A stretch of 64,000 nucleotides of DNA from Planctobacterium sp965279005 (GCA_965279005.1 CBDIHK010000028.1:62001-126000); one strand, 5' to 3'. Positions 51,664-61,582 are shown, counted from the stretch's first letter. Notes: generated from the letters alone by a model not told the origin. Made by a program: numbers and translations.

Positions 51664-52497
51664 TCATACCGCAACGGGTGCTTTTATATGAGGATGGCAC
51701 CGATAGTTCAATAACTCAAAGTCATCGTAGCAAAATTCAAAAATATCTTTAATTTCAGGGTTTATTTTCATTTCCGGCAATGGGTAAGGCTGCCGCGACA
51801 ACTGCAGTTCAACCTGCTGCATATGGTTGCTATACAAATGGGCATCACCAAAGGTATGCACAAAGTCGCCAGGCTGCAAATCACAGACTTGCGCAATCAT
51901 CATGGTAAGCAATGCATAGCTGGCGATATTAAAAGGCACACCCAGAAACACGTCAGCACTGCGCTGGTAAAGCTGGCAGGACAAGCGGCCATTAGCGACA
52001 TAAAACTGGAACATAGTGTGGCAGGGTGGCAACGCCTGCTTACCCATCTCTGCATTTTGCTTAGGTGAGTAGCTTGTATCGGGTAATACTTCGGGGTTCC
52101 AGGCGCTGACCAGCAAGCGCCGCGAATCTGGGTTAGTTTTGATTTGCGTTACCAACTCACTGATTTGGTCAATAGTAGAACCATCGGAACAGGGCCAGCT
52201 GCGCCATTGTTTGCCGTAGACAGGGCCAAGCTCGCCTGTTTCCGTCGCCCACTCATCCCAAATCGTCACTTTGTTTTCAGTCAAGTAGGCAATGTTGGTT
52301 TCGCCTTTTAAAAACCAAAGCAACTCATGGATTATAGAACGCATATGGCATTTTTTGGTAGTCACCAGCGGGAAGCCCTGTTGCAGGTCAAACCGCATTT
52401 GGTAGCCAAACACGCTAAGGGTGCCAGTGCCGGTCCTGTCTTCTTTTTTGACGCCGTTATCCTTTATGTGGCGCATCAAGTCTAAATATTCTTGCAT
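51664..52497 (-). CDS. thyA: Thymidylate synthase
   Basis: Converts dUMP to dTMP using methylene-tetrahydrofolate. 277 residues, 13 more than E. coli ThyA, because of an insertion (about residues 138-152, around TSYSPKQNAEMGK) just before the catalytic Cys159 (LPPCHTMFQFYV). The N-terminal RTGTGTLSVFG and the C-terminal FCYDDFELLNYRCHPHI regions are normal. Adjacent to lgt, as in E. coli (lgt-thyA order), with lgt 4 bp away on the same strand. Confidence 0.98.
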   Translation of the reverse strand: MQEYLDLMRHIKDNGVKKEDRTGTGTLSVFGYQMRFDLQQGFPLVTTKKCHMRSIIHELLWFLKGETNIAYLTENKVTIWDEWATETGELGPVYGKQWRSWPCSDGSTIDQISELVTQIKTNPDSRRLLVSAWNPEVLPDTSYSPKQNAEMGKQALPPCHTMFQFYVANGRLSCQLYQRSADVFLGVPFNIASYALLTMMIAQVCDLQPGDFVHTFGDAHLYSNHMQQVELQLSRQPYPLPEMKINPEIKDIFEFCYDDFELLNYRCHPHIKAPVAV

Positions 52498-52501
52498 GTT
52501 T

Positions 52502-53293
52502 TTAAGCTTTGTTATTTTTGTAAGCGCGGTAAATCAAAAACAATCCGGCCGCTACCATAGGTACTGACAACATTTGCCCCTGGGTCAAAAGGCCGCCATA
52601 TATCTGTTCCAGGTGGGCATCTGGTTGGCGGAAGTATTCCACGATAAACCGGAATAGCCCATAACAGGCCAAGAACATGCCTGACACTGCCCCTACCGGC
52701 CGACCCTTGCGGGAGAACAGCCATAAAATAGTAAATAGTAGCACGCCCTCTAAAAAGAATTGGTACAGCTGGGAAGGGTGGCGCGGATCTGGTCCGGCGT
52801 TTGGGAATATCACCGCCCAAGGCACATCAGTTACCCTGCCCCACAGTTCGGAATTGATAAAGTTACCAATGCGGCCGGCCCCCAACCCAATCGGCACTAA
52901 TGGAGCCACAAAATCCCCTACGGCGAGCAAGCTAGTCTGTTTTTTCTTGGCAAACCAGACTATTGCCGCTATCACACCGAGCAAACCGCCGTGGAAAGAC
53001 ATGCCACCGGTCCAAATCTTAAACAAATATAGGGGGTCAGCTACAAACATATCGAACTGGTAGAACAGCACATAACCGAACCTGCCGCCCAAAATAACGC
53101 CAAGAAAACCGTAAAACAGCAGATCGCTAAGCTCATCTTTAGTCCAGGTTGTGTTAGCAAGACGCCGGTTTGCCAGCCAAAAGGCAGCGACAAAACCCAC
53201 CAGGTACATCAAGCCATACCAGCGCAAATCCAAGCCAAAAATGGAGATCAAGACTGGATCAATCTCGGGGAATACAAAATATTGGTTCGACAT
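52502..53293 (-). CDS. lgt: Prolipoprotein diacylglyceryl transferase Lgt
   Basis: Transfers diacylglycerol to the lipobox cysteine of prolipoproteins in the inner membrane. 263 residues from the ATG at 53293, with AAGAAG upstream; the frame is open 51 bp further. Seven hydrophobic segments. The Lgt signature is visible in the middle (GLGAGRIGNFINSELWGR), and an early histidine-containing motif (MSFHGGLLGV) is present. Directly upstream of thyA, as in E. coli. Confidence 0.97.
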   Translation of the reverse strand: MSNQYFVFPEIDPVLISIFGLDLRWYGLMYLVGFVAAFWLANRRLANTTWTKDELSDLLFYGFLGVILGGRFGYVLFYQFDMFVADPLYLFKIWTGGMSFHGGLLGVIAAIVWFAKKKQTSLLAVGDFVAPLVPIGLGAGRIGNFINSELWGRVTDVPWAVIFPNAGPDPRHPSQLYQFFLEGVLLFTILWLFSRKGRPVGAVSGMFLACYGLFRFIVEYFRQPDAHLEQIYGGLLTQGQMLSVPMVAAGLFLIYRAYKNNKA

Positions 53294-53473
53294 GAAAATT
53301 CTTCTTGTTATCTGGCAGTAAGAAAATCCGTTCTCAACCACCATAGCTTAGCGCATAAAAAAAACGCAGGCATAGTAGCAAAACAACAGCGGGATGTAAT
53401 CAGGCAACTGCCATTTTAAAATGCTTGGCAGTAGCTTGACGGCTTGAGTTATACTTGACCGCTAAACAAGCAA

Positions 53474-55756
53474 CTAGTAGCCAGCGCGCACTAGGCCACC
53501 CAAGCCAAGCCGTTCCAGCTCCATATTGACCAGCTCCCGTGCCTCCGCTGCGTCGTTGCAGTCCAATACGGCTTGGAACAACAATCCCAACCCAGGCTGG
53601 GATAAGCGCCGAATGATCCATTTCACCCTGTTTTGGCTATGGCCATTTATGCTCAATTTATCAAAACCCATCGCCAGTAGAAGCAAGACACCTCCTGGAT
53701 CACTTGCCATTTCACCACACACGGTCACTGGGATGCCATGAGCTTTACTTTCTTTGGCAATATGCTGCAAAGCCCGTATTACCGCTGGATGGTAGCTGTC
53801 GTACAAGTCCGACACCCTGGCATTGTTGCGGTCTACCGCAAGCAGGTACTGGGTAAGGTCATTACTTCCTACCGAAAAGAAATCAACTAATTCCGCCAAT
53901 TGTGGTAACTGGTACAGCACCGCAGGTACTTCCAGCATTACCCCCACTTTTGGCTTGCGCAACACCTTGTTATTGTGTGCGGCTTCCTCGGACACTTCGT
54001 AAAAGGCTTGCCTGATGAGGCGCTTGGCTTCCCGTACCTCTTCAAGTGACGTCACCATCGGCAGCATGATATTGAGGTTGTTGGTGTCTATGCTGGCCTG
54101 CAGCATCGCCCTTACTTGCACCAGGAATATTTCCGGGTGATCCAGTGTCATCCTGATCCCGCGCCAACCTAAAAATGGATTTTCTTCCTGGAAAGGAAAA
54201 TACGGCAGTGGTTTATCGCCACCTACATCCAAAGTCCGCATGGTTACGGGCTTGCCCTTAAATTGCCGCAACAGGGTCCGGTACAACTGGGTTTGCTCTT
54301 GTTCACCGGGGAAACGCTCATGCTGCATGAAGGGAATTTCGGTGCGATACAGGCCAACCCCATCAACATCGGGATACTCGGAAACATCTGTGGTCAAGGA
54401 CAGGCCGATATTCAAAAACAGGTTTACTCTATCACCGTCCAAGGTTTCTGCAGGTAGTTGCTGCTCCTGATCCACCTGTGCCTGCAACGAGCTTTCTTCT
54501 TCGATTAGCTGTAAAAAGCTGGTTTTCAGCGCCCTGTCAGGGGCAATGGTAACTTCACCTGAATAGCCATCCAGCAAGATTTCTTTATCGCTAAACAAGC
54601 TAAGTGGGACATCGTTAATACCCATTACTGCGGGCACGCCCATCGCTTTTGCCACAATAGCAGCATGGGAGTTGTCGGAACCTGCGACTGAAATTACACC
54701 TTTTAAATTTTCCCTGGGACAATCGGCGAGCATGGTTGCCGACACTTCCTGCGCCACCAATATTGCTTGTTCCGGAAAGTCAGGCGCATTGGTTTCTTCC
54801 TGCAATAAATGGCGAAATACCCGGTTGCCTAAATCGACCACATCCACTGCACGTTCCCGCATGTATGGATCGCTCATTTGCCTAAATTGCTGGGCGTATG
54901 ACTCCACAACTTGCTTTAATGCAGTCGCGGCATTGAAACCAGATCGGATTTTCTCTTCCACTGCCCGGCCCAAGCTAGCGGCATCCAAAAGGTGGTCATA
55001 CAAATGGAAAATGTTGGCCACGTCTTCTGGTACTTCACGGTCAATGCGGTCGGTCAACTTAACAATATCGGCTTTAGTGCGTTTGACGGCTTCGCGATAT
55101 TGGGATATCTCTGATGCGGGGTTACCTGAACGCGACCCGGGATAGGCAGCCAGGGTTTGCAATTGGTCTGGCGAGTAACCTGTACCAATTGCCAATCCGG
55201 GCGAGCCAGGCCTACCAAGGATCGACTTTTGCCACACCTGGGTTTTGCCCTTGTTGCTAGAGATATCAAATAGGCCCCTTGCTTCTGCGTTAGCAACTTC
55301 CAAAGCCATCTGGGCGGCCAATGTAATCAGCAGGGCCTCTTCTTCTTCGGCAAACTTACGTCGGGATTTTTGCTGGATGGACAACACTCCCAGCACTTTG
55401 CGCTGGTGAATGATGGGCGTCCCTAAAAAGGCGTGGTAAGACTCTTCTTTGACTTCGGGATAGTGCTTAAACCTGGGATGGGCCTGGGCATCATCAATGT
55501 TGATAGGTTCTTCACGTTGCCCTATCAAGCCTATCAAACCCTCGGCGAAACCCACCCGGGTATGGCCGATAGCCTCCTTTGCCAAACCATCTGTGGCAAC
55601 AAGCAAAAAGTTTTTTTGATCGTGGTCGGCTAGGTAAATGGCGCAGCAGTCAACCTGCATTGTCTCGGTCAATCGCTGCGCCACGCATTGCAAGGCGTCT
55701 TCAAGGATGGGGATACGGCTAATTTCCTCAACAATTTGTCTTAACGCAGCTAACAT
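53474..55756 (-). CDS. ptsP: PTS phosphotransferase PtsP (EI-Ntr with GAF domain)
   Basis: First enzyme of the nitrogen-related phosphotransferase system; phosphorylated by PEP, it passes phosphate to NPr (PtsO) and then PtsN. 760 residues: an N-terminal GAF domain (about 20-150), then the EI N-terminal domain. The phospho-histidine loop reads GSDNSHAAIVAKAMGVP, and the PEP-binding C-terminal domain follows (FRTE-like VGLYRTEIPFM, GSNDLTQYLLAVDRN, VCGEMASDPGG). PtsO and PtsN are not in this window. rppH lies 11 bp upstream on the same strand, the usual rppH-ptsP order. Confidence 0.97.
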   Translation of the reverse strand: MLAALRQIVEEISRIPILEDALQCVAQRLTETMQVDCCAIYLADHDQKNFLLVATDGLAKEAIGHTRVGFAEGLIGLIGQREEPINIDDAQAHPRFKHYPEVKEESYHAFLGTPIIHQRKVLGVLSIQQKSRRKFAEEEEALLITLAAQMALEVANAEARGLFDISSNKGKTQVWQKSILGRPGSPGLAIGTGYSPDQLQTLAAYPGSRSGNPASEISQYREAVKRTKADIVKLTDRIDREVPEDVANIFHLYDHLLDAASLGRAVEEKIRSGFNAATALKQVVESYAQQFRQMSDPYMRERAVDVVDLGNRVFRHLLQEETNAPDFPEQAILVAQEVSATMLADCPRENLKGVISVAGSDNSHAAIVAKAMGVPAVMGINDVPLSLFSDKEILLDGYSGEVTIAPDRALKTSFLQLIEEESSLQAQVDQEQQLPAETLDGDRVNLFLNIGLSLTTDVSEYPDVDGVGLYRTEIPFMQHERFPGEQEQTQLYRTLLRQFKGKPVTMRTLDVGGDKPLPYFPFQEENPFLGWRGIRMTLDHPEIFLVQVRAMLQASIDTNNLNIMLPMVTSLEEVREAKRLIRQAFYEVSEEAAHNNKVLRKPKVGVMLEVPAVLYQLPQLAELVDFFSVGSNDLTQYLLAVDRNNARVSDLYDSYHPAVIRALQHIAKESKAHGIPVTVCGEMASDPGGVLLLLAMGFDKLSINGHSQNRVKWIIRRLSQPGLGLLFQAVLDCNDAAEARELVNMELERLGLGGLVRAGY

Positions 55757-55767
55757 GGGTTTGTTAC

Positions 55768-56292
55768 CTACCTTCGTCGTCGCTTTTTATGTCTGCCTTC
55801 AGAAGACTGCTTTCGATTGAATGACAAGGCTGTTGATACAAATTCCTTCATTACCCGGCGGTATACGTCCCGCTTAAATGACACGACGTTGCGTATCGGG
55901 TACCAATAGCTAACCCAGCGCCAGTCGTCAAATTCAGGATGGCCGGAATGCAGCACATCGACCTGTTCTTCCGGACAAGTCAACTGCAACAAAAACCATT
56001 TCTGCTTTTGTCCTATACACACAGGGTCAGAACCTTGCCTAATCAAACGTTTAGGCAACCTGTAACGTATCCAATTTTTAGTACTTTTGAGTATTTTTAC
56101 CTGCTCTGGGTTTAATCCTACTTCTTCATGAAGCTCTCGATACATCGCCTGTTCGGCCGATTCACCTTCGTCTATCCCGCCTTGTGGAAACTGCCAAGAA
56201 TGTTGGCCAAAACGCCTTGCCCAAAATACTTGCCCATTGCGATTACAAATCACTATGCCCACATTTGCGCGGAATCCTTCAGCGTCAATCAC
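55768..56292 (-). CDS. rppH: RNA pyrophosphohydrolase RppH
   Basis: Nudix enzyme that removes pyrophosphate from the 5' end of triphosphorylated mRNAs, starting decay by RNase E. 174 residues, with the family's characteristic N-terminus (GFRANVGIVI) and WQFPQGGIDEGESAEQAMYR followed by ELHEEVGL, the Nudix box. A basic C-terminal tail. The start is GTG. Co-transcribed with ptsP. Confidence 0.97.
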   Translation of the reverse strand: MIDAEGFRANVGIVICNRNGQVFWARRFGQHSWQFPQGGIDEGESAEQAMYRELHEEVGLNPEQVKILKSTKNWIRYRLPKRLIRQGSDPVCIGQKQKWFLLQLTCPEEQVDVLHSGHPEFDDWRWVSYWYPIRNVVSFKRDVYRRVMKEFVSTALSFNRKQSSEGRHKKRRRR

Positions 56293-56391
56293 TTAGACTC
56301 CCGGGCACAAAACTGATAATGTCCCCATTCTTCCACAATCTTTATAACATTCCTAGATAGATACCGACTTTGTCGTAACAAAAACATAACA

Positions 56392-57108
56392 ATGGCAGCA
56401 TCAGACGATCACCTAAAGACACCTGTGTTTGCACCACCTGGCCGCCCGCCAGGGTCAGAACAGGAACTGTTGCAATGGGCCGGAAACATTGCCGGTGCCA
56501 CCCTTGGCGAATTAGCCCTAGCCGCAGGAGTACAGGTTCCGGCCAATTTCAAACGCGAAAAAGGCTGGACCGGGCAATTGATTGAACTGTGGCTAGGTGC
56601 AGACGCAGGCTCAAAGCCCACCCAAGACTTTATGGAGCTGGGCATAGAGCTCAAGACCATTCCTATTTCCCCAAGTGGTCAACCGCTAGAAACGACCTAC
56701 GTCTGTTACGCCCCCCTGACCGGTATTAAAGGCCTGCGTTGGGAAGAGTGCAACGTCCGCAATAAGCTGCAAAAAGTAATGTGGCTACCCGTGGAGGGCA
56801 GCCGTGATATCCCACCGGCACAGCGGCGGGTAGGTACCGGCTTTGTCTGGCAACCGTCTTTACAACAGGAAAAGCAGCTAAAGCAAGACTGGGAAGAGTT
56901 GGTCGATCACATTGCCCTGGGCGATATCCAAAGTCTAAATGCCACCCTAGGCACCTATTTGCAGATTCGGCCAAAAGCGGCCGACGGGAGTGCTTTAACC
57001 ACCGCGATTGGCAAAGAGGGTAAGGCAGTGCAAACGCGTCCGCGTGGATTTTACCTGCGCAAAGCCTTTACCGCTGAAGTTTTAGCGCAGCATTTTATGC
57101 TAGGTTAG
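56392..57108 (+). CDS. mutH: DNA mismatch repair endonuclease MutH
   Basis: Nicks the unmethylated strand at hemimethylated GATC sites in MutS/MutL-directed repair. 238 residues. The N-terminal helical domain contains LGELALAAGVQVPANFKREKGWTG-type features. The type II nuclease motif D-ELGIELKT (D in DFMELGIELKTIP, then ExK) is present. Its existence implies a Dam methylase in this organism and limits the lineage to the MutH-bearing Gammaproteobacteria. It is divergent from rppH, as in E. coli, and its 3' end overlaps the convergent AraC gene by 14 bp. Confidence 0.97.
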   Translation: MAASDDHLKTPVFAPPGRPPGSEQELLQWAGNIAGATLGELALAAGVQVPANFKREKGWTGQLIELWLGADAGSKPTQDFMELGIELKTIPISPSGQPLETTYVCYAPLTGIKGLRWEECNVRNKLQKVMWLPVEGSRDIPPAQRRVGTGFVWQPSLQQEKQLKQDWEELVDHIALGDIQSLNATLGTYLQIRPKAADGSALTTAIGKEGKAVQTRPRGFYLRKAFTAEVLAQHFMLG

Positions 57109-58228
57109 TATTGGCAGGGTCAGGGGGTTCGAGCTCTGATTCCCGTTCAGGCACCGCTTCGATATACTTCACAAACATATCTGACAGTTCCTTTTCAGAT
57201 TTGAAGCCCAGGCGTTTAGCGATAGCGGAAATTTTAACATCGGAACGCATAATGATCTTTCGGGCGTACTGAAGACGGTAGTGGTACATGTAGGCTTTAA
57301 AATTTCGATTAAGCAACACTTTTGTAGCGACCACTAGCTCTTCAGGCGTCACATGGGCGACATCAGCCAACTCCCGCAACCTTAGGCCAATATGCTTGTA
57401 GGCCCTGTGCCTGAGCACCGCCGCTTCTGCCTTGGCAATAATAATTTTCAGGTGCTCTTCTGAGTACTTTTTGTAATTGATGTCGTCAAAATCCACAGGC
57501 GCCGGCGAATAGCGCTGCTTCCGCAACAACACCATAGTTAACGCATAGACGATACAGACTTGCATCAATGATATGATCCCCTGCCAATATTGCAGTTCAA
57601 TCAAGGCAGGCGCCACCACCAATACCAGCAAAATTGAGGCAAACGAAACAGTAATTAACACGTTAAACCACTTAGGGGCATAGGATATGTCAAAGTGTTG
57701 TACATCGACGACTTGCTCAGCCAAATGTTGGTTGTACTTTTTCAGCATTTCCTCAATTTTGATGGCGTAGCCCAAAATGACTAGGTTACTGAGCAAATAA
57801 AACAGATAAAACGGCCAGAAGTTAAATATATCGCCAAATATCCGCTGTTCCAGTAATTCCAACTTTTCAGTTACCGTCAAAAACATTAATGGAAATTCTG
57901 CCACCAGAAACAAGAAACCCAGCAGGTAATGTACGACATGGTTTTTAATTGGCTGTTCCGACACAATCTTGTGCACGGCAATGTACATGAGGCCAACAAT
58001 TAACACGGGTAAGAATTGGAACACGCCAATTAAAAACGGCATGGCAAGCTGCAACTCGAAAGCTTTTATCACCTCGTCAGCCATAATAAATGGCATTAGC
58101 AGCACGATAATCAGCATCTGGTTGGCATGTGGCAGGCGGTCATGCCGCACCCAAATTTGCATGAGTGGCACTAACCAGAGCAATAGCCCTAGTACCAATG
58201 CCAACTGATAGGGAGAATCAAAGTTCAT
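57095..58228 (-). CDS. Membrane-bound AraC-family regulator
   Basis: A 377-residue protein with about seven hydrophobic segments in the first 240 residues (about 6-24, 35-56, 62-84, 100-120, 138-160, 185-205, 213-232). A basic linker follows, then a C-terminal AraC-type HTH domain (about 280-360; LRELADVAHVTPEELVVATK, then ARKIIMRSDVKISAIAKRLGF). Such membrane-anchored AraC proteins occur widely in marine Gammaproteobacteria and probably sense envelope or extracellular signals. No target is identified. The 3' end overlaps mutH by 14 bp on the opposite strand. Confidence 0.87.
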   Translation of the reverse strand: MNFDSPYQLALVLGLLLWLVPLMQIWVRHDRLPHANQMLIIVLLMPFIMADEVIKAFELQLAMPFLIGVFQFLPVLIVGLMYIAVHKIVSEQPIKNHVVHYLLGFLFLVAEFPLMFLTVTEKLELLEQRIFGDIFNFWPFYLFYLLSNLVILGYAIKIEEMLKKYNQHLAEQVVDVQHFDISYAPKWFNVLITVSFASILLVLVVAPALIELQYWQGIISLMQVCIVYALTMVLLRKQRYSPAPVDFDDINYKKYSEEHLKIIIAKAEAAVLRHRAYKHIGLRLRELADVAHVTPEELVVATKVLLNRNFKAYMYHYRLQYARKIIMRSDVKISAIAKRLGFKSEKELSDMFVKYIEAVPERESELEPPDPANTNLA

Positions 58229-58356
58229 GCAACCAAACCAAAGGAATAATTGTGGTTTCTACTTAGTTGTTAAGTGTATCGGATAAAGCAAGCCAATGCT
58301 TTAACAAAAACTAAAGTATTTACAACAACTTATATGTAGTTACTGGTTAATTCTAG

Positions 58357-59850
58357 CTAATATTCTGATAAAGCTGCCACCGCGGATTGTTGGCTCAAGC
58401 CGATAACATTGAGCAGCGCCGCCTGCTTTTCCAGACACCAGGCTATTACACCAGCAGAGTCGGGGCTTGCACTGGATCGCAAGTGTTGCTCAAGTACCAA
58501 TAGTACCCGAAGCTCTTCAATACCGTTTTTTAAATCAATCCAATTGTCCATTGCCAAGCGGTACCGGCTGCCTACTACAGCGCCAAATAGTAGGTGCAGA
58601 TTGTCGCATTCCTGTAGGCAAGCTAAGCCAGCCAGGTAATCGCCAATTCCTTTGTTGCTAATTGACTGAAAAGCGGCTGTGCTCCTGTTCAGTGCATCTT
58701 TGTATGCTTTCTTGGCGAATTTGTTCACTGTCTCTTCTTCATTGTTCAGCTCGAGGCTACCCGTTGCAATAAACTCCAACAATTGAAGCTGCACTAGGAC
58801 CAGTTGCTTCTCTTGCAGTGCCTGCTGCGGCTTGTGTTGTTCGAGAAGCTCAGACTGGCGTTGTTGCAACAGCGCGATAACACCGTCTTGTTTCGCCAGT
58901 TTTTTACGGTAAAAGCCTTTTTTGGACAACAACTCCCGGACCGCCTCCAGCTCTTCTATCCATTGCCATTGTTGCAATGCGGTTTCTAAAGCCTGGGAGA
59001 TACCCCGCAATTGTTCATCTTTGGAAAAATCAGCCAATAAGCGCAGGTTACTGCACAATAGCGCCATGACTTTCTTAAGCGCCACCAGTTCTTTCGGCTT
59101 GCCAGTTTCTAGATAGATTTGGCTTTGCATTTGCCAGGTGCTGTACAAGTTGGCGACCGAAGTAAATAGCGCTTTGCTAGCGGGTTGGGATTTGTCGCCT
59201 TGGATGCCGGACAGTTCGGGCTGGCCGTAGGTGTCAGTGCCTAGGTATAGCTCATAGCCCCGTTGTGCCTTGCTCTTGCTACCTAACTGGTAAGGCAGCA
59301 TCTCGCGCAATTGCCGCGCCAAGGCAAATAAGGATGCCGGCTCCCCCCGCTTAAGCTCTAATTCAATTTCACAAATGTCAGCTTGGTGCTTGTGGGTCTC
59401 AATTAAACCGGAATCAAACACCAACTCAATCTGACCACCATCAGCGTAACTCAACAAGTATTCCTGGCGCTGGAAGTTGGTATTAAATAGTTCGATTATC
59501 TGGGTGGACAACTCACTCGGCTCAAGCTCGTCTTGCCATACATCCTTTGGAAACAAGGACAAATCAGGCTCACTTGCGCTCAGTGGGATATTGTATTCAA
59601 GACGTTGGTGCAAGCCACCGATCGACGCCCCACCAGCCTTGATGGTTTGCTCATATTTGCCATTGCAACCGCGCACCCGCAAACCGATACCAGAGCTGCG
59701 CAAGGCTTGGTCTGGCGTATCGTAATAGGCGTTGTGAAGCTGCTTGCTTTGTTCCTGGTAGGCAACGTTGAGGCTGGGGATAAATCGTGCTTTTAGATCT
59801 TTTTCCGATTCCGGAGACACCAATAGCTTTAGCTCTATTTCACTATCCAT
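58357..59850 (-). CDS. ygiF: CYTH-CHAD domain inorganic triphosphatase (YgiF-like)
   Basis: A 497-residue protein. The N-terminal CYTH domain (residues 3-205) starts with EIELKL, the ExExK signature of triphosphate tunnel metalloenzymes, and has charged strands facing the tunnel. A helical CHAD domain (about 240-490) follows, which binds polyphosphate in characterised members. E. coli YgiF hydrolyses inorganic triphosphate. Divergent from the SH3-domain protein (ygiM-like), repeating the E. coli neighbourhood. Confidence 0.92.
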   Translation of the reverse strand: MDSEIELKLLVSPESEKDLKARFIPSLNVAYQEQSKQLHNAYYDTPDQALRSSGIGLRVRGCNGKYEQTIKAGGASIGGLHQRLEYNIPLSASEPDLSLFPKDVWQDELEPSELSTQIIELFNTNFQRQEYLLSYADGGQIELVFDSGLIETHKHQADICEIELELKRGEPASLFALARQLREMLPYQLGSKSKAQRGYELYLGTDTYGQPELSGIQGDKSQPASKALFTSVANLYSTWQMQSQIYLETGKPKELVALKKVMALLCSNLRLLADFSKDEQLRGISQALETALQQWQWIEELEAVRELLSKKGFYRKKLAKQDGVIALLQQRQSELLEQHKPQQALQEKQLVLVQLQLLEFIATGSLELNNEEETVNKFAKKAYKDALNRSTAAFQSISNKGIGDYLAGLACLQECDNLHLLFGAVVGSRYRLAMDNWIDLKNGIEELRVLLVLEQHLRSSASPDSAGVIAWCLEKQAALLNVIGLSQQSAVAALSEY

Positions 59851-60058
59851 TTAATGGCGAGGTTATTTTGTAAGGATAAAACCCGCAAGATACCCCGAGC
59901 CGGGACATTAAGCAATTAGGTAAGTTTGTTTTTTATGCAATCGTGATGTAACAAGTTGTCATGTGTTGTTTGCACACAGGAAGACCTAGAATCCGACTTG
60001 CGATCACAACGACATACCCATACCATTTAAAGAAAGTTCCGCACCTTTTAGTCAGCCA

Positions 60059-60667
60059 ATGAAATATTCCATAGTTATCAGCCTGTTAGTTTTGTTAGCA
60101 GTTCCCGCCAGCGCACAAATGGATCCCGGCACCAGCGGTGAGGAAAGCGAGGCGACACGCTATATTTCGGACAACTTGTTTATATACCGCCACGCCGGCC
60201 CAGGCACCAACTACCGGATTTTGGGTTCGTTTTCTGCGGGTACCGCTGTTACCCAACTGGGAGTCAGCGAGGATGGTAGCTATATTGAATTGGTAGATGC
60301 CAATGGCCGCAGCGGTTGGGTAGATGCCAACTTCGTAACCGACACCCCTTCGATTAGGTTGCGGCTGCCAGAATTAGAACAAGCCGCGGAACAAAACCAA
60401 ATCCAGCTTCAAGCGAGCCAGGACAGAGTGAACCAGCTAGAGCAGGAAATGTTAGAGCTGGAGCGGCAAAAACAAATACTTGAAAATCGATTGGCACAAC
60501 AACAGCAAGAGCTTGCATCTGCACAGCAGGTTAACGCTTCGCTACAAAAAGAACAACGCCTAGATTGGTACCTCAAAGGCGGTGGCGCCGCAATTGGGGC
60601 ACTGTTGTTGGGGGTGTTATTGACGTATTTACCCAAGAAGCGCAAACGCAATGACCAGTGGATGTAG
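60059..60667 (+). CDS. ygiM: TIGR04211 family SH3 domain protein (YgiM-like)
   Basis: A 202-residue exported membrane protein. Signal peptide (cleavage after ASAQ, near 20), bacterial SH3 domain (about 28-98, with YISDNLFIYRHAGPGTNYRILG and GRSGWVDANFV features), a coiled coil (about 105-162, rich in Q, E and L), and a C-terminal transmembrane segment (about 175-193) ending in basic residues. This is the layout of YgiM. A role in cell wall sensing or binding is inferred from the SH3 domain. It converges with the LysR gene. Confidence 0.9.
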   Translation: MKYSIVISLLVLLAVPASAQMDPGTSGEESEATRYISDNLFIYRHAGPGTNYRILGSFSAGTAVTQLGVSEDGSYIELVDANGRSGWVDANFVTDTPSIRLRLPELEQAAEQNQIQLQASQDRVNQLEQEMLELERQKQILENRLAQQQQELASAQQVNASLQKEQRLDWYLKGGGAAIGALLLGVLLTYLPKKRKRNDQWM

Positions 60668-60680
60668 TGCAAGCAATTCC

Positions 60681-61553
60681 TTAGACAAATTCTTGCGCCA
60701 CTTTAGAAAATAAAGCATCGTAAAACGCGTGCTTTAACCTGCTTTTGCGGCACAGCAAATAAACAGAAGAGGTAGTCAGCCAGTCTTCAATGTGCAGTGC
60801 CAGCAACTCCCCGCTTTGCAATGAAGCGCGTACGACATGCTCCGGTACAATTCCCACGCTAGCAGCCAAGTGCACGCACCAAATGATTTCTTCAATGTTC
60901 TCAAGTACTTCTTCACCTTCCAGGTTGGCCACTAGCTGCGATTTAAAGGAAATGACACGGTGCTGGTTGAGCTCAGCGATATCGACGTTTCCCTCACTAT
61001 GTGCTGCCAGGGGGTGGTGCGGTGCGACTACCGCGACAATCTTTTCTTCATGCAGGAACTGGCTGTGTATTTCAGCCACAGAGCCCGGCAGGAAGCTCAG
61101 GCCTAGATCCAGCTTTTCGGAAAGCAATCCATCGAAAATTTGATCACTAGACAGGACGTTAGGTTCTAGCTGGTACTGCGGCATATCGTGTAACAGTAGC
61201 AACATTGATTTTAAAAACCGGTTGCGCTGGTCAAACACCAAGTTATCAACGCAGCCCAAGCGCAATGGCTCTTTATGCAGTTGTGACAAACTGGTTTGAA
61301 CTTGTTTTTGGTGCTGGTTCAACTCTTCTTGCAGGGATTTGGCGAGCTGGTAATAGGTTTCTCCCGCTTCAGTCAATAAAAACCCATTGCGTCCGCGTTT
61401 GCACAGGGTATGGCCAAGCCTCACTTCCAAATCTGCAATGTATTTGCTAATGGCCGGGCAGGTTAATCCAAGCCGGTTCTGAGCCGCGGTTAAGCCGCCG
61501 GACTCTACTACAGCGACAAAAACCTGCATGCGTTTGAGGTCGAGATTGTGCAC
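60681..61553 (-). CDS. LysR family transcriptional regulator
   Basis: A 290-residue LTTR. N-terminal winged HTH (residues 6-65; GLTAAQNRLGLTCPAISKYI), then a substrate-binding domain (about 90-290). The start is GTG. It is divergent from an ACT-domain gene, with a small membrane gene and putA beyond it, so it may regulate one or more of these; the co-inducer is unknown. Its stop is 13 bp from the convergent ygiM-like gene. Confidence 0.93.
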   Translation of the reverse strand: MHNLDLKRMQVFVAVVESGGLTAAQNRLGLTCPAISKYIADLEVRLGHTLCKRGRNGFLLTEAGETYYQLAKSLQEELNQHQKQVQTSLSQLHKEPLRLGCVDNLVFDQRNRFLKSMLLLLHDMPQYQLEPNVLSSDQIFDGLLSEKLDLGLSFLPGSVAEIHSQFLHEEKIVAVVAPHHPLAAHSEGNVDIAELNQHRVISFKSQLVANLEGEEVLENIEEIIWCVHLAASVGIVPEHVVRASLQSGELLALHIEDWLTTSSVYLLCRKSRLKHAFYDALFSKVAQEFV

Positions 61554-61582
61554 AAATAAACACCTTATTCTTACTTCAATTA

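Noticed and set aside
53407..53432. ACTGCCA/TGGCAGT inverted repeat as a ptsP terminator
   Set aside because: The stem is short with a 12-nt A/T interior and no T tract follows on the minus strand.
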